Positions 33,739 through 41,428 of a stretch of DNA of 64,000 nt are shown one piece after another. The position numbers were made by a program, and so were the translations under genes. How positions within the stretch are numbered: position 1 is the first letter of the stretch; each line of letters begins with the position of its first letter. The stretch spans positions 1-64,000 of the forward strand of contig NZ_JAJFNK010000011.1 in assembly GCF_021739485.1 (NCBI RefSeq), written 5' to 3'. Origin of the DNA: Alicyclobacillus tolerans. GTDB lineage: Bacteria > Bacillota > Bacilli > Alicyclobacillales > Alicyclobacillaceae. Below the pieces are notes generated by a model, which ran no database searches, was not told the DNA's origin, and was given only the letters and a program-made list of their open reading frames with translations.

Positions 33739-33817
33739 TCCGATTGGGATGGGACTTCTTTGTGGGAGTGTAAAGGAACTTAACTTCTTGCCAGAAACTG
33801 CGGACCGCCTTTGCCAT
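33722..33817 (-). CDS. 31-residue basic small protein
   Basis: A small gene with all parts in place: AGGTGA six bases before ATG, 31 codons and an intrinsic terminator overlapping the stop. The peptide begins MAKAVRSFWQEVKFLY and continues with a Lys/Pro-rich tail (TPTKKSHPNRTW). It is basic and amphipathic, with no Cys and no membrane segment. It is not recognised. Small basic proteins of this kind in spore formers are often forespore or stress proteins, but nothing here proves that. The larger frames on the opposite strand look like shadows. Confidence 0.5.
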   Translation of the reverse strand: MAKAVRSFWQEVKFLYTPTKKSHPNRTWFVQ

Positions 33818-34019
33818 TTTGATTCACCTCGCTTTCGCTTACAGGTCCATTTTCGTCCTATGCCCACGGTTTGGCAAAGTCTAGATCTCGTCGTGAAAAC
33901 GAATTTCATGAGTTGAGAAAGCGTTCATCATATCTATCAATCTCTAAAAATCAGCGTTTTTCTTCTGATTTCTCTCGTTCCCAGGTCGTCGTGAAGAACA
34001 GACCCAATTGTAGATGAAG

Positions 34020-34928
34020 TTAACCCACCCATCTACAGTCTTCAGGACGCTTGTCAAACAAAAACTCCTCGAACGTCGCCATACGTAACTGGTGACGTTC
34101 TGTTCTTTCAAGATAGCGAATCCGGCAGCACAGACGCGGTTCAATCCATTGTGCCTCCCTGTCTTTAATGGTATGCAGTTGTTTGACTACGGCCAAAAAT
34201 GCGCTTTTCTCATCCGGTGTATATCCATGCTCGACTACCGCGACCGGCTTGTTTTCCACCGTCCGAAAATGAAGGCCGACAATTAACGCAAAGTGCGGGT
34301 CGGTCCGATAGCCCAAAATGACTGTGTCAATGTGGTTCCAGTTCTTAATCTTGATCCAGTCGTAACTTCGCGTGTTGAATTGATAGGTCGACGCCTTTCG
34401 CTTGGCCACAATGCCTTCCCAGTTCCGTTGTTCAGTCAGTTTCTTCAGATGAACGCCTGCGCCTTCGACATACATGGTCGGAGCGATGACCGAAGAGGAT
34501 TGGACGAGTTCCAGCAAACGGCGTTTGCGATCGGCTAAAGGTTCATGTGTACGAACGCGATTGGCGTACAACACGTCAAAAGCAATGAATGTCGCCGGAT
34601 GATTCGCTGCAGCGGCGGCAATTTTACGTGGGTCTGTGAGTCTGCCGCGGTCTTGAAAATCGTCAAACACGGAACGACCGTCGCGTAAACAGATGCCTTC
34701 GCAGTCTAAAATGACCGAATGCCCAGAAATAGAAGCAGCCGTGGATTGGATTTCGGGAAAGCGTTCCGTGATTCGCATTCCCGTACGTGTATACGCTTCG
34801 ATACGGCTTCCTTTTTTGTGGATCAGGACTCTCCAGCCGTCCCATTTTGGTTCAAATATGTAACTGTCATCGTCAAACGCCTCTGACCGGCTGGTCAGCA
34901 ACATGGGTTTTAAGGATTCAAAGAGCAT
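34020..34928 (-). CDS. ATP-dependent DNA ligase (LigD ligase-domain type)
   Basis: 302 residues: a nucleotidyltransferase domain followed by an OB-fold. Motif I is EPKWDGWR with the AMP-accepting Lys28; later motifs include LDCEG, FIAFDVLY, EGIVAKRK and the DWIKIKNW block. Such single-domain ligases seal nicks, usually in Ku-dependent end joining and often in spores. The LigD polymerase and phosphoesterase domains are absent, and no ku gene is in the window. ATG follows AAGGTGAG. It stands alone near the right edge of the accessory region. Confidence 0.85.
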   Translation of the reverse strand: MLFESLKPMLLTSRSEAFDDDSYIFEPKWDGWRVLIHKKGSRIEAYTRTGMRITERFPEIQSTAASISGHSVILDCEGICLRDGRSVFDDFQDRGRLTDPRKIAAAAANHPATFIAFDVLYANRVRTHEPLADRKRRLLELVQSSSVIAPTMYVEGAGVHLKKLTEQRNWEGIVAKRKASTYQFNTRSYDWIKIKNWNHIDTVILGYRTDPHFALIVGLHFRTVENKPVAVVEHGYTPDEKSAFLAVVKQLHTIKDREAQWIEPRLCCRIRYLERTERHQLRMATFEEFLFDKRPEDCRWVG

Positions 34929-35002
34929 ATCATCTCACCTTGTCCAATTTTCCCATGCCACGATGAACGTGACTACAGGAGATGCGTGGAAATCGAGTAA
35001 CA

Positions 35003-35022
35003 GGGGTCCACCAAGGGACCCC
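35003..35022 (-). terminator. hairpin after the retropepsin-like gene
   Basis: GGGGTCC and GGACCCC pair around six bases, 22 bases after the stop codon at 35045. The following TGTTACT is only weakly T-rich. Confidence 0.4.
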
Positions 35023-35044
35023 CGTTTGCCTCGTAAATTCAAAT

Positions 35045-35443
35045 TCAATACGATGCTGACGGTGACAAAATCAACAAAACCTGATTCACCGTGTCGAGCG
35101 CCAGCGCCAATTGATTGTCCACAAAGAACCGAAGTCCAAATAAGCCGGCACCAGAGAAACTCGGGTCAACGATGCAGGGAACATTGGAGTAGGTCTGTCC
35201 ACCGATGTTTAAATTACACACAGACTGATAGGCACTCGCCGAACCCCCGACACCTCCGATTTGAATCGCTCCCAGGTTCGGCAGACCTAATTGATTTGCA
35301 ACATTCCCATTGAACGTGAGTTCGAAAGCGCCAGTATCCATGATCATGCCCGGGACGTCTGTCCCATTTACGTTGAGTGTGAAGTAGAAAGCATCGTTTT
35401 GGATGCTGCCAGAAACACTTGCGAGTTCCGTGTAAGACGCCAT
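35045..35443 (-). CDS. retropepsin-like aspartyl protease domain protein
   Basis: 132 residues, a single aspartic-protease lobe. The catalytic motif is MDTGAFELTF (Asp near 49), preceded by the flap-like strands and followed by the C-terminal hydrophobic-hydrophobic-Gly motif in AGLFGLRFF. Like retropepsins it would need to dimerise to form an active site. No signal peptide or membrane anchor is visible, which is unusual since many bacterial relatives are membrane-bound. ATG at 35443 is chosen after an AAAGGG site. Target unknown. Confidence 0.65.
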   Translation of the reverse strand: MASYTELASVSGSIQNDAFYFTLNVNGTDVPGMIMDTGAFELTFNGNVANQLGLPNLGAIQIGGVGGSASAYQSVCNLNIGGQTYSNVPCIVDPSFSGAGLFGLRFFVDNQLALALDTVNQVLLILSPSASY

Positions 35444-35590
35444 GCATACCAACCCTTTCTTGTTGAAGTTCGTGGAACAGTGTAGGGTATGCACGGTTTC
35501 AAATCCCGGACAAGGCTCGTGTTTTGCGTTAACCGTCCAATCTGGCGCAAAAGTTGGCTCAATGGGCTCGAATGGACAATCTGTCTGACG

Positions 35591-36148
35591 TCAATTTTCC
35601 TTCGCTGTATGGTCTTGGTTAAAGCGTTTCACCATTTCCCCTAGAAACTCTTTCGATTGGCCTCGAGCAATACTCAGGGTCTCCCACTGCGAACTCCGGA
35701 TTTGCTTGGCTAAATAAACAATTTGCCCTACGTGATACGAGACGTGAGTCACCTGCCTCTCAATGGCCTGGATTACGGAGTGCGGTTCCGCACGAATGTA
35801 AACCGTCTTTAGCAAGTCGTCCGGGTTCAAGGAACCCAATGCATCGAACAACCTCTCCCATCCTGTATTCCAGGCGGTTGTAAACTCTTGCTGCGATGCG
35901 TACCCGCCTTCAAACTCTGCATCCCTATCCCGGGTCGGCTTTTCGCCATCCGACGTCAGAAAGTCCGTCCATCTCGACACCATATTCCCCGACAGGTGCT
36001 TCACGATTCGGGCAATGCTGTTCGATTCGTCGTCCGGCGTCCAGTGAAGCTGCTGAAAGTCTAGCTGTGCTATGGCTCGTTCCGCCGTTTTCTTCATGTT
36101 CTTGAAACTATCTAATGCAATATTCAGATATATGACTCCTAAATCCAC
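35591..36148 (-). CDS. DinB-superfamily DUF1572-type protein
   Basis: 185 residues, helical bundle. The probable metal His residues are in VKHLSGN (about 50) and VSYHVGQIVYLAK (about 140). The spacing and the HVGQI motif match the DUF1572 branch of the DinB superfamily, whose members are thiol-transferase-like or of unknown function. GTG start, nine bases after GGAGG. It is a second DinB-fold protein in the window, not closely similar to the one at 10030. No operon partner. Confidence 0.7.
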   Translation of the reverse strand: MDLGVIYLNIALDSFKNMKKTAERAIAQLDFQQLHWTPDDESNSIARIVKHLSGNMVSRWTDFLTSDGEKPTRDRDAEFEGGYASQQEFTTAWNTGWERLFDALGSLNPDDLLKTVYIRAEPHSVIQAIERQVTHVSYHVGQIVYLAKQIRSSQWETLSIARGQSKEFLGEMVKRFNQDHTAKEN

Positions 36149-36372
36149 CGCCTACCGCCTCCTGTTTCATGACTCTCTGGATATCATACTACGATTTTCG
36201 CATGGCGTTGCCGTGTCTGTTGGAGTCGGTTGTTAGAGTCCGTTGTTAGACTCAGCTGATGGAGTTCATTGAAGAGGGGTAAAGGGAGAAGCGGAAAAGG
36301 GGAGAACCGGAAAACCCCAGAGGTCGACGAGCAATACCTTGGGTCTGACGCCAACGCGACCCACCCACGAAG

Positions 36373-36399
36373 CCGTCGACAAGGGGCTCTCCCTTGTCG
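36373..36399. terminator. perfect 11-bp hairpin after yjcZ
   Basis: GTCGACAAGGG and CCCTTGTCGAC pair perfectly around GCTCT, 32 bases after the yjcZ stop. No T tract follows on either strand, so it may block exonucleases or end transcription inefficiently. Confidence 0.45.
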
Positions 36400-36430
36400 A
36401 CCAACTTCACTTGTTGCGAGTTTGTATGCA

Positions 36431-36568
36431 TTAATAGGCGCCGACACCAGCTCCAGCTCCTGCACCCCCGCCGTAACCGTAGGCTCCCGGCACAAGCAGG
36501 AAGAACAGTACGAAAATGATGAGGAACACGACTGCCCAGCGAGTGTAGCCTCCAAACGCTCCGTACAT
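36431..36568 (-). CDS. yjcZ: YjcZ-family sporulation miniprotein
   Basis: 45 residues: MYGAFGGYTRW, then one membrane segment (about 12-28, AVVFLIIFVLFFLLVP), then a Gly/Ala/Tyr-rich tail (AYGYGGGAGAGAG). This N-terminal Gly/Tyr plus single helix design is that of the YjcZ family of tiny sporulation membrane proteins, though here the Gly-rich part extends after the helix. The ATG follows GGAGGCGGTTGT. Likely made in the mother cell and placed in the spore envelope. The tail may be a low-complexity assembly segment. Confidence 0.75.
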   Translation of the reverse strand: MYGAFGGYTRWAVVFLIIFVLFFLLVPGAYGYGGGAGAGAGVGAY

Positions 36569-36734
36569 ACAACCGCCTCCCTTCCGTACGACATGATGCA
36601 CCATATGTTACGGGACAGGAAGACTGGGAGGGTGTTTACCGTCAGGCATTCACACAAATCACTCTGTGATGAAAACATTCCAATGTAAAATGCTTTTGGA
36701 GGAATTTGCGAATCGTCAGCAAACCCATACGAAA

Positions 36735-37331
36735 TCAGGGTGTTTTTACGGCGTGTCCAGCCACAATCGGGATCAAAAAATTAGGTTTCACAATGGCGTA
36801 TTCGTCGACCGTCAGAGGCGAACGTGCCAAGTTTTGAGCGATGTCCCGGTTGAGTTGACATCCCCCTCCAATTCTTTGCCACAGGGGATTCGCAAGGTTT
36901 TGGAGGGTTTGCGACACCCGGTCAGGATGCTGGACGTGCTCCATAAACAGGTACTGGCCACCCGGTTTTAACACGCGATAAACTTCCCTCAACGTCTCAT
37001 CCACGCGGGCTACCGTGCACAACACCAAACTCGATACGACTGTGTCAAACCGTTGATCCTCAATTTCCATGCATTCAGCCAAACTCGAAACAATTTCCAG
37101 GTGCGGGTATTGTTCCCGAAGGTATTCCCTCATCGTAGCATCCGGTTCTAAAAGCACAATTTCGGAAACCCTCGGACTAAGCTGTGGAATGTCGAGTCCG
37201 GTTCCCGCTCCGACAATCAGGGTTGCTCCATAAGCGCGCTGGTTTTGAACGCTTCGAACGCTGCCAACCATCTTTTCCAGAATGTCTTGACCCCAAATGT
37301 AAGCTTGCGAAAAAAGTGGATGATGGACCAT
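36735..37331 (-). CDS. class I SAM-dependent methyltransferase
   Basis: 198 residues. The SAM-binding motif I is LIVGAGTGLDIPQL (about 38-51), followed by the acidic LLEPD end of strand 2 and by VVSSLVLCTV and LKPGGQYLFMEHV. The pattern fits the UbiE/METTL7-like group acting on small or lipid substrates. ATG follows GGAGG by six bases. It is monocistronic and divergent from the Pro-rich protein gene. Substrate unknown. Confidence 0.75.
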   Translation of the reverse strand: MVHHPLFSQAYIWGQDILEKMVGSVRSVQNQRAYGATLIVGAGTGLDIPQLSPRVSEIVLLEPDATMREYLREQYPHLEIVSSLAECMEIEDQRFDTVVSSLVLCTVARVDETLREVYRVLKPGGQYLFMEHVQHPDRVSQTLQNLANPLWQRIGGGCQLNRDIAQNLARSPLTVDEYAIVKPNFLIPIVAGHAVKTP

Positions 37332-37440
37332 GTTTTTCCTCCGTCCGCAGTCAGCCATTTGCGCCTTCCCATGAGCTTTTGTACCTTGCAAACACCGCGA
37401 TCGCAACATTCTATATCCCAAACAAAGGGGTGAGCAGACA

Positions 37441-38040
37441 GTGATAATGGGATTACTAAAGGGGCTGTTCGCTGGAAAGGACGAAAAGGACCAATCGGAC
37501 CCAGCAAAGGAACCCACTGCGTCCGCGAACCAACCATCCGTTCCGTGGGGTGTGATGCCGCCCAATGAGTATCCGTCGCCATTGTACGCCCCAAACACGG
37601 GTCCTCAACTCGAGGAGACTCCGAGTCGCCAGGAGACACCCAAGGAAGGCCGGAAGCGATCGGGATTTAGTCTGTTTGCCAGGAAATCAAACCCCAAGAG
37701 TGCAAATAACCGGACAACTGGACAGCCAGGTGTTCCACGTCCCCTGCCAAGACAAAGGGCTTCTTCCCCCGGTCAAAACTTTGTCGGTCCGGGTCGCAAC
37801 CAAATGCCCGGACCCAGTCAGACCATGGGCCCGTACTTCCAAGGCTTCGCTGGGCCGCAAAGAGGTCGGCCTGTACCCATGCCAATGAATCCTTGGGGCC
37901 CCCCGATCGCGTTGCGACAAGGCAGGACACCGCTGCCGCCGGCCCCCGCGAATGCATATAGTCCGGCCAATCCGTTTGCACAGCGACCAATCGCTCCAAG
38001 ACGGCCGCAGCGCCAACAGCCCGGCCCAAATGTGTTTTAA
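37441..38040 (+). CDS. Pro/Gln/Arg-rich disordered protein, possible spore coat protein
   Basis: 199 residues with a short N-terminal helix (MGLLKGLFAG) and then a low-complexity tail rich in Pro, Arg, Gln, Asn and Gly, with repeated PGP, MPMN and RPQRQQ. Such composition is common among spore coat and exosporium proteins, but no family is recognised. It converges on the first ATP-grasp gene, sharing its last four bases. ATP-grasp enzymes of that type ligate amino acids onto proteins, so this could be a substrate, though it has few C-terminal Glu residues. GTG start after AGGGGTG; ATG two codons later is the alternative. Confidence 0.6.
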   Translation: MIMGLLKGLFAGKDEKDQSDPAKEPTASANQPSVPWGVMPPNEYPSPLYAPNTGPQLEETPSRQETPKEGRKRSGFSLFARKSNPKSANNRTTGQPGVPRPLPRQRASSPGQNFVGPGRNQMPGPSQTMGPYFQGFAGPQRGRPVPMPMNPWGPPIALRQGRTPLPPAPANAYSPANPFAQRPIAPRRPQRQQPGPNVF

Positions 38041-38894
38041 GTCATGGAGGTCTTCACAAACTCCAAGTATTGTCGGACGAGGTTGATTTCAGGGCGGACT
38101 TGGCTTAATGTGCGACTGCCAACGACGTCCTCAATCTCGTTCAGCACCAAATTCCCATGTTCGTCAAAAAGGAAGTCGATACCCACTAGGCCAAAGTTGA
38201 ATTTTTCGATGACCTTGTAAACTAAAGCCCGTTGCTCGGAACTCAGGTCATACGAAGCTGCATGTCCTCCCAAGGAAAAGTTTGCGCGAAAATCGGTTTC
38301 AGAATGGCGCAAGACCGCTGCAACGATACGCGTGCCAATGACAAAAACACGTACGTCTTTTCCTGGGACGGGACCATATCGCTGCAAAACCGCATCCGTC
38401 TGCGGATGCTTTTGCGCAAATCTTTCGAGGTCTCCAAAATCCCGGAGCAACGAAACATCTTTTCCTCCTCTGCCATTCACCGTTTTCGCAACACAGGGGT
38501 ACGGCAGAGGAATCGGCGACAGGCGGGCCGTGTTGCAAAACCAAGTGTCAAACATCGGAATGCCTTGGCCAGCGAGAAATTGATGGGTCAGCGCCTTGTT
38601 GTTGCACACTCTGGCTACAAAAGAGTTGTTAAAGGTGGGCCAGCCCATGCGTTCAAATTGCTCGTTCAAAAGGGGATCCACCGTGCGAACGATCACAAAG
38701 TCCGGCCGAGTCGCCAAGTCATACCCCTCGAATTGGACGGCAAGGTCTCCGTGGCGTACCCCCACGGAAACGTCCTCGCGTAAAACCAAATCAAGCCCCA
38801 TGTTCAGTTGGCCCGCTTCTTCCTGCATCCATTTTATGTAATTTGCGTTACGGAGAGCATCCTCTCGGTTGTACACCAGCCATCCGGAAAACAT
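38037..38894 (-). CDS. RimK-like ATP-grasp ligase, copy 1
   Basis: 285 residues. The ATP-grasp fold is shown by the CVAKTVNGRGGKDV loop, VLQRYGPVPGKDVRVFVIG and the Mg-binding DFLFDEHGNLVLNEI block. The nearest types are RimK-family glutamate ligases and YheC/YheD spore-coat-associated proteins. It lies after a paralogue on the same strand (about 57 bases apart), and the pair probably works together. ATG follows GGGGGAG. Substrate unknown; peptide or protein tailing with amino acids is the family norm. Confidence 0.75.
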   Translation of the reverse strand: MFSGWLVYNREDALRNANYIKWMQEEAGQLNMGLDLVLREDVSVGVRHGDLAVQFEGYDLATRPDFVIVRTVDPLLNEQFERMGWPTFNNSFVARVCNNKALTHQFLAGQGIPMFDTWFCNTARLSPIPLPYPCVAKTVNGRGGKDVSLLRDFGDLERFAQKHPQTDAVLQRYGPVPGKDVRVFVIGTRIVAAVLRHSETDFRANFSLGGHAASYDLSSEQRALVYKVIEKFNFGLVGIDFLFDEHGNLVLNEIEDVVGSRTLSQVRPEINLVRQYLEFVKTSMT

Positions 38895-38950
38895 TCATTC
38901 TCCCCCAAAATCTGTTCCGTTGCCCACTCAAACTGCTCGGCCCCTGAAAC

Positions 38951-39883
38951 CTAATCCTGTCCTTGTAAAACCTGTTGTTTTGCCCCCAGAACCTGTTCCT
39001 TAATGTACAGCAGCATGTCGTCCGCGGCGTTAATCCCTGTCGCTTTCGCCAGATTAACAATATGGGCGTTTGAGTTCACTTCGCAAAGAATTGGTTCTCC
39101 GTCTGGACCAAACAGAAGGTCCACTCCGGCGAACCCGGCTCCCACAATTTTTGCGGCTCGAATCGCCAGCTCTGCCTGTTGGCGTGTCGGGGTGTGAGGG
39201 AACGGTGTCGCTCCCTTGCCGCAGTTCGCGCGAAAGTCGTCGTCAGATACCCGGCGCATCGCGGCAACTACGCGGTCCCCAACCACTTGCAAACGCACGT
39301 CGGTTCCAAAACTACTTTTGATAAATTCCTGAAACAAATACGGGATGTTGTCCAACTCCTGGACTTTCTCCATCATGGATTCTTTATTTTGAATCAAATA
39401 GACTTGGGAACCGAAGGAGCCAAATGCCTCTTTGACGACCATTGGAAATCCGATTTCTTCAGCAACGCGGTCGTAATACGCCACGTTTCGCACGCCGGAC
39501 CACGCGAAAATCCGAGGCGCAATAATAGTCTTGGGCATGGTGATGCCGTGAGCGCTTAAGGCCTGGTAAGTTGCACACTTGTCGTCACAAACCTCGATCG
39601 CGGACGAAGGGTTAAACACCGGGATTCCTATTTTCTCCAATTGCCGGGCCAAGTAGATGTCCTTGTCCCAAAACAGGACAAAATCCGGCCGTTGTTTGAG
39701 GTGTTCCGAGATCCCGATAACGGCAGGTTGTCCAGCGGCGTCCATCCGTGACAACAGCCCGTCGTTCGGCACAATTTCAGCACTCATTCCGTGTCTTCGA
39801 GCGCTCTCCAAAAAAATCTTTGCATGGTCTAAGAACTTTCCACCTAAGTTGGCATTATAAATAATCCACCCAAATAACCCCAT
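38951..39883 (-). CDS. RimK-like ATP-grasp ligase, copy 2
   Basis: 310 residues, paralogous to its downstream neighbour. The N-terminal GLFGWIIYNAN matches SGWLVYNRE of copy 1; the ATP loop VVKEAFGSFGSQVYL, QEFIKSSFGTDVRLQVVG and DLLFGPDGEPILCEVNSN follow. The EVNSNAH segment is close to classical RimK. It differs from copy 1 in keeping the Asn pair after Glu. ATG at 39883 is chosen for its spacing to AGAGG. Two divergent copies side by side may form a heteromer or add two different residues. Confidence 0.75.
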   Translation of the reverse strand: MGLFGWIIYNANLGGKFLDHAKIFLESARRHGMSAEIVPNDGLLSRMDAAGQPAVIGISEHLKQRPDFVLFWDKDIYLARQLEKIGIPVFNPSSAIEVCDDKCATYQALSAHGITMPKTIIAPRIFAWSGVRNVAYYDRVAEEIGFPMVVKEAFGSFGSQVYLIQNKESMMEKVQELDNIPYLFQEFIKSSFGTDVRLQVVGDRVVAAMRRVSDDDFRANCGKGATPFPHTPTRQQAELAIRAAKIVGAGFAGVDLLFGPDGEPILCEVNSNAHIVNLAKATGINAADDMLLYIKEQVLGAKQQVLQGQD

Positions 39884-40098
39884 TTGTACCATCCTCTGTC
39901 TTGTTGAGTGGTGAGCTGTCTAAAGTCAATATGACAACCTTCATTATACCCACGACAAGTCCTTTGGGGGCAAGCAAAAACAAACTGTCACCCCGTCCGG
40001 CGACAGCTCGTGCATGGTCTGGATTTAGACGCCTCAAAAATATGAACAAGACGTCTGTCCTTTTGTTTCCCGGCTTCAATTTGCAGGTTTCAAGCGCG

Positions 40099-40401
40099 TT
40101 ATGACTTGGGACTCGTCACGTTATAAACTTCATACAACTGGCTGCAGGGCTGATTCCACAAAACGTGATCCCCAATCATGTCGTAGAAAGGGGCTGACAA
40201 ATCTTCATAAGCACGCATCGCATCTTCTTTGGTCTTCCAAAAGAAGATCCACTCGTACTCACCCGTTTCATACTCGGACAAAAAGATGGCCTTCACGAAT
40301 CCGGGTTGCTTTTTCACGACAACCATTGCCGCTTTCGCCATGTGGTCTGCTTCCCACTTTGTCCCAGGCCCTAATACGAACCGAACCGACCGAGCATTCA
40401 C
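40099..40401 (-). CDS. antibiotic-monooxygenase-like (dimeric alpha/beta barrel) protein
   Basis: 100 residues with one ferredoxin-like repeat: KAAMVVVKKQPGFVKAIFLSEYETGEYEWIFFWKTKEDAMRAYE reads as strand-helix-strand of the ABM fold (strands at about 4-12 and 45-57). Members are small oxygenases, haem-degrading enzymes or regulators that dimerise through the barrel. No catalytic residue can be assigned. GTG start after GAGGTGA. It stands alone. Confidence 0.55.
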   Translation of the reverse strand: MNARSVRFVLGPGTKWEADHMAKAAMVVVKKQPGFVKAIFLSEYETGEYEWIFFWKTKEDAMRAYEDLSAPFYDMIGDHVLWNQPCSQLYEVYNVTSPKS

Positions 40402-40563
40402 TTTGACTCACCTCAACGGCAAACTCTAACCCTTCTTTATTCGGTATATTACATGAATTCTGTAAAATAAAAAACACATCATCCAGCGTTTTATGGCAGA
40501 GATGCCGTTTAAGGGACAGCAGAGTCGAGTTCGCAGTCAACGACTCGCTGACAAACATGTCAC

Positions 40564-41136
40564 CTACACCGCGTGGCTTCCGGACCATTTCTTTGGACCG
40601 GCGATCAAACTGTAAATCGCAAACGCGACAAAAATAAGTTCAATGGCAATGGACGCGGTCGCCAGAGTCTGCGTATTGTTCAACAAGGGAAGTACATGAC
40701 CGGCTGCAGGGTGCGGTGCTGAATGAAAGCCCCCAGTGCCGTGGTGACCTGCCGCCGCGTTACCTTTTCCCCCGTGAAATCGAGTTGTTCGTGGATGACC
40801 TGCGCCCGCGCGCCGCCCGCCGTGCATAATCAGAGAAGCCACCGACGGAAATGTATTCATGGCCATTTTGACGACAGCTGCACCACCGGCTACCAACATT
40901 CCGGGAATCCACCCAGCCCAACGAGAGTTAAACGCCACGCCAACAGCACTAAAAACTCCTCCAAGGGCATTGATCAAAAACAAAATGCCTAACACTGCAT
41001 TAAAACCAATCACTCTGAAAAACAAAGCCAAGTGGACATAAGCCACAATGAGTAAAAGGACGACCCCAACCCACCGCAACCACCGCGCTCCATCGACGGT
41101 TCGCATGTCCGGTGCGAACGTTTCACTGGTATCCAC
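40564..41136 (-). CDS. membrane protein with a His-rich loop
   Basis: About 190 residues with four hydrophobic segments (roughly 22-45, 48-70, 78-100 and 155-180). Between the third and fourth lies a loop of some 45 residues with at least eight His plus Gly, Arg and Ala (HGGRRAGAGH, GHHGTGGFHSAPHP). His-rich loops of this sort often bind Zn2+, Ni2+ or Cu2+ in metal carriers. No known transporter motif is visible. GTG at 41136 is preferred because AGAGAGGAG lies nine bases upstream. Function unknown. Confidence 0.6.
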   Translation of the reverse strand: MDTSETFAPDMRTVDGARWLRWVGVVLLLIVAYVHLALFFRVIGFNAVLGILFLINALGGVFSAVGVAFNSRWAGWIPGMLVAGGAAVVKMAMNTFPSVASLIMHGGRRAGAGHPRTTRFHGGKGNAAAGHHGTGGFHSAPHPAAGHVLPLLNNTQTLATASIAIELIFVAFAIYSLIAGPKKWSGSHAV

Positions 41137-41428
41137 AGCCAACAACTCCTCTCTAGGAACGGACACTCTCTCTTTTACGGCACACCTTTTCTCAACGCAA
41201 CGGGTGACCTACACGAATCATAGATTCGGAATATTTAAAGTTCCTTGAAAGGAATGGACGTGACAAAGTATATACAGGACAAGCCGCTGGTTAGAGTGGA
41301 TACCTTTTTTTGGGTTCCCATGGGGGTCAGTCTTGAGTTTGTAATAATTACTCATTATCAGCCTCCAGTTTCCATGCTAATCTTGTATACAATTCAACAA
41401 TTCAATAGTTTGGAAAGGGGCATTCAAA

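Noticed and set aside
33590-33916. A 108-codon plus-strand frame and its 95-codon antisense partner
   Set aside because: Neither has a good ribosome binding site or protein-like composition; the small minus-strand gene with terminator explains the region better.
16394-34000. Flanking direct repeat of the tRNA-Sec 3' end as island border
   Set aside because: Scanning by eye found no second copy; it may lie outside the window or be degraded.
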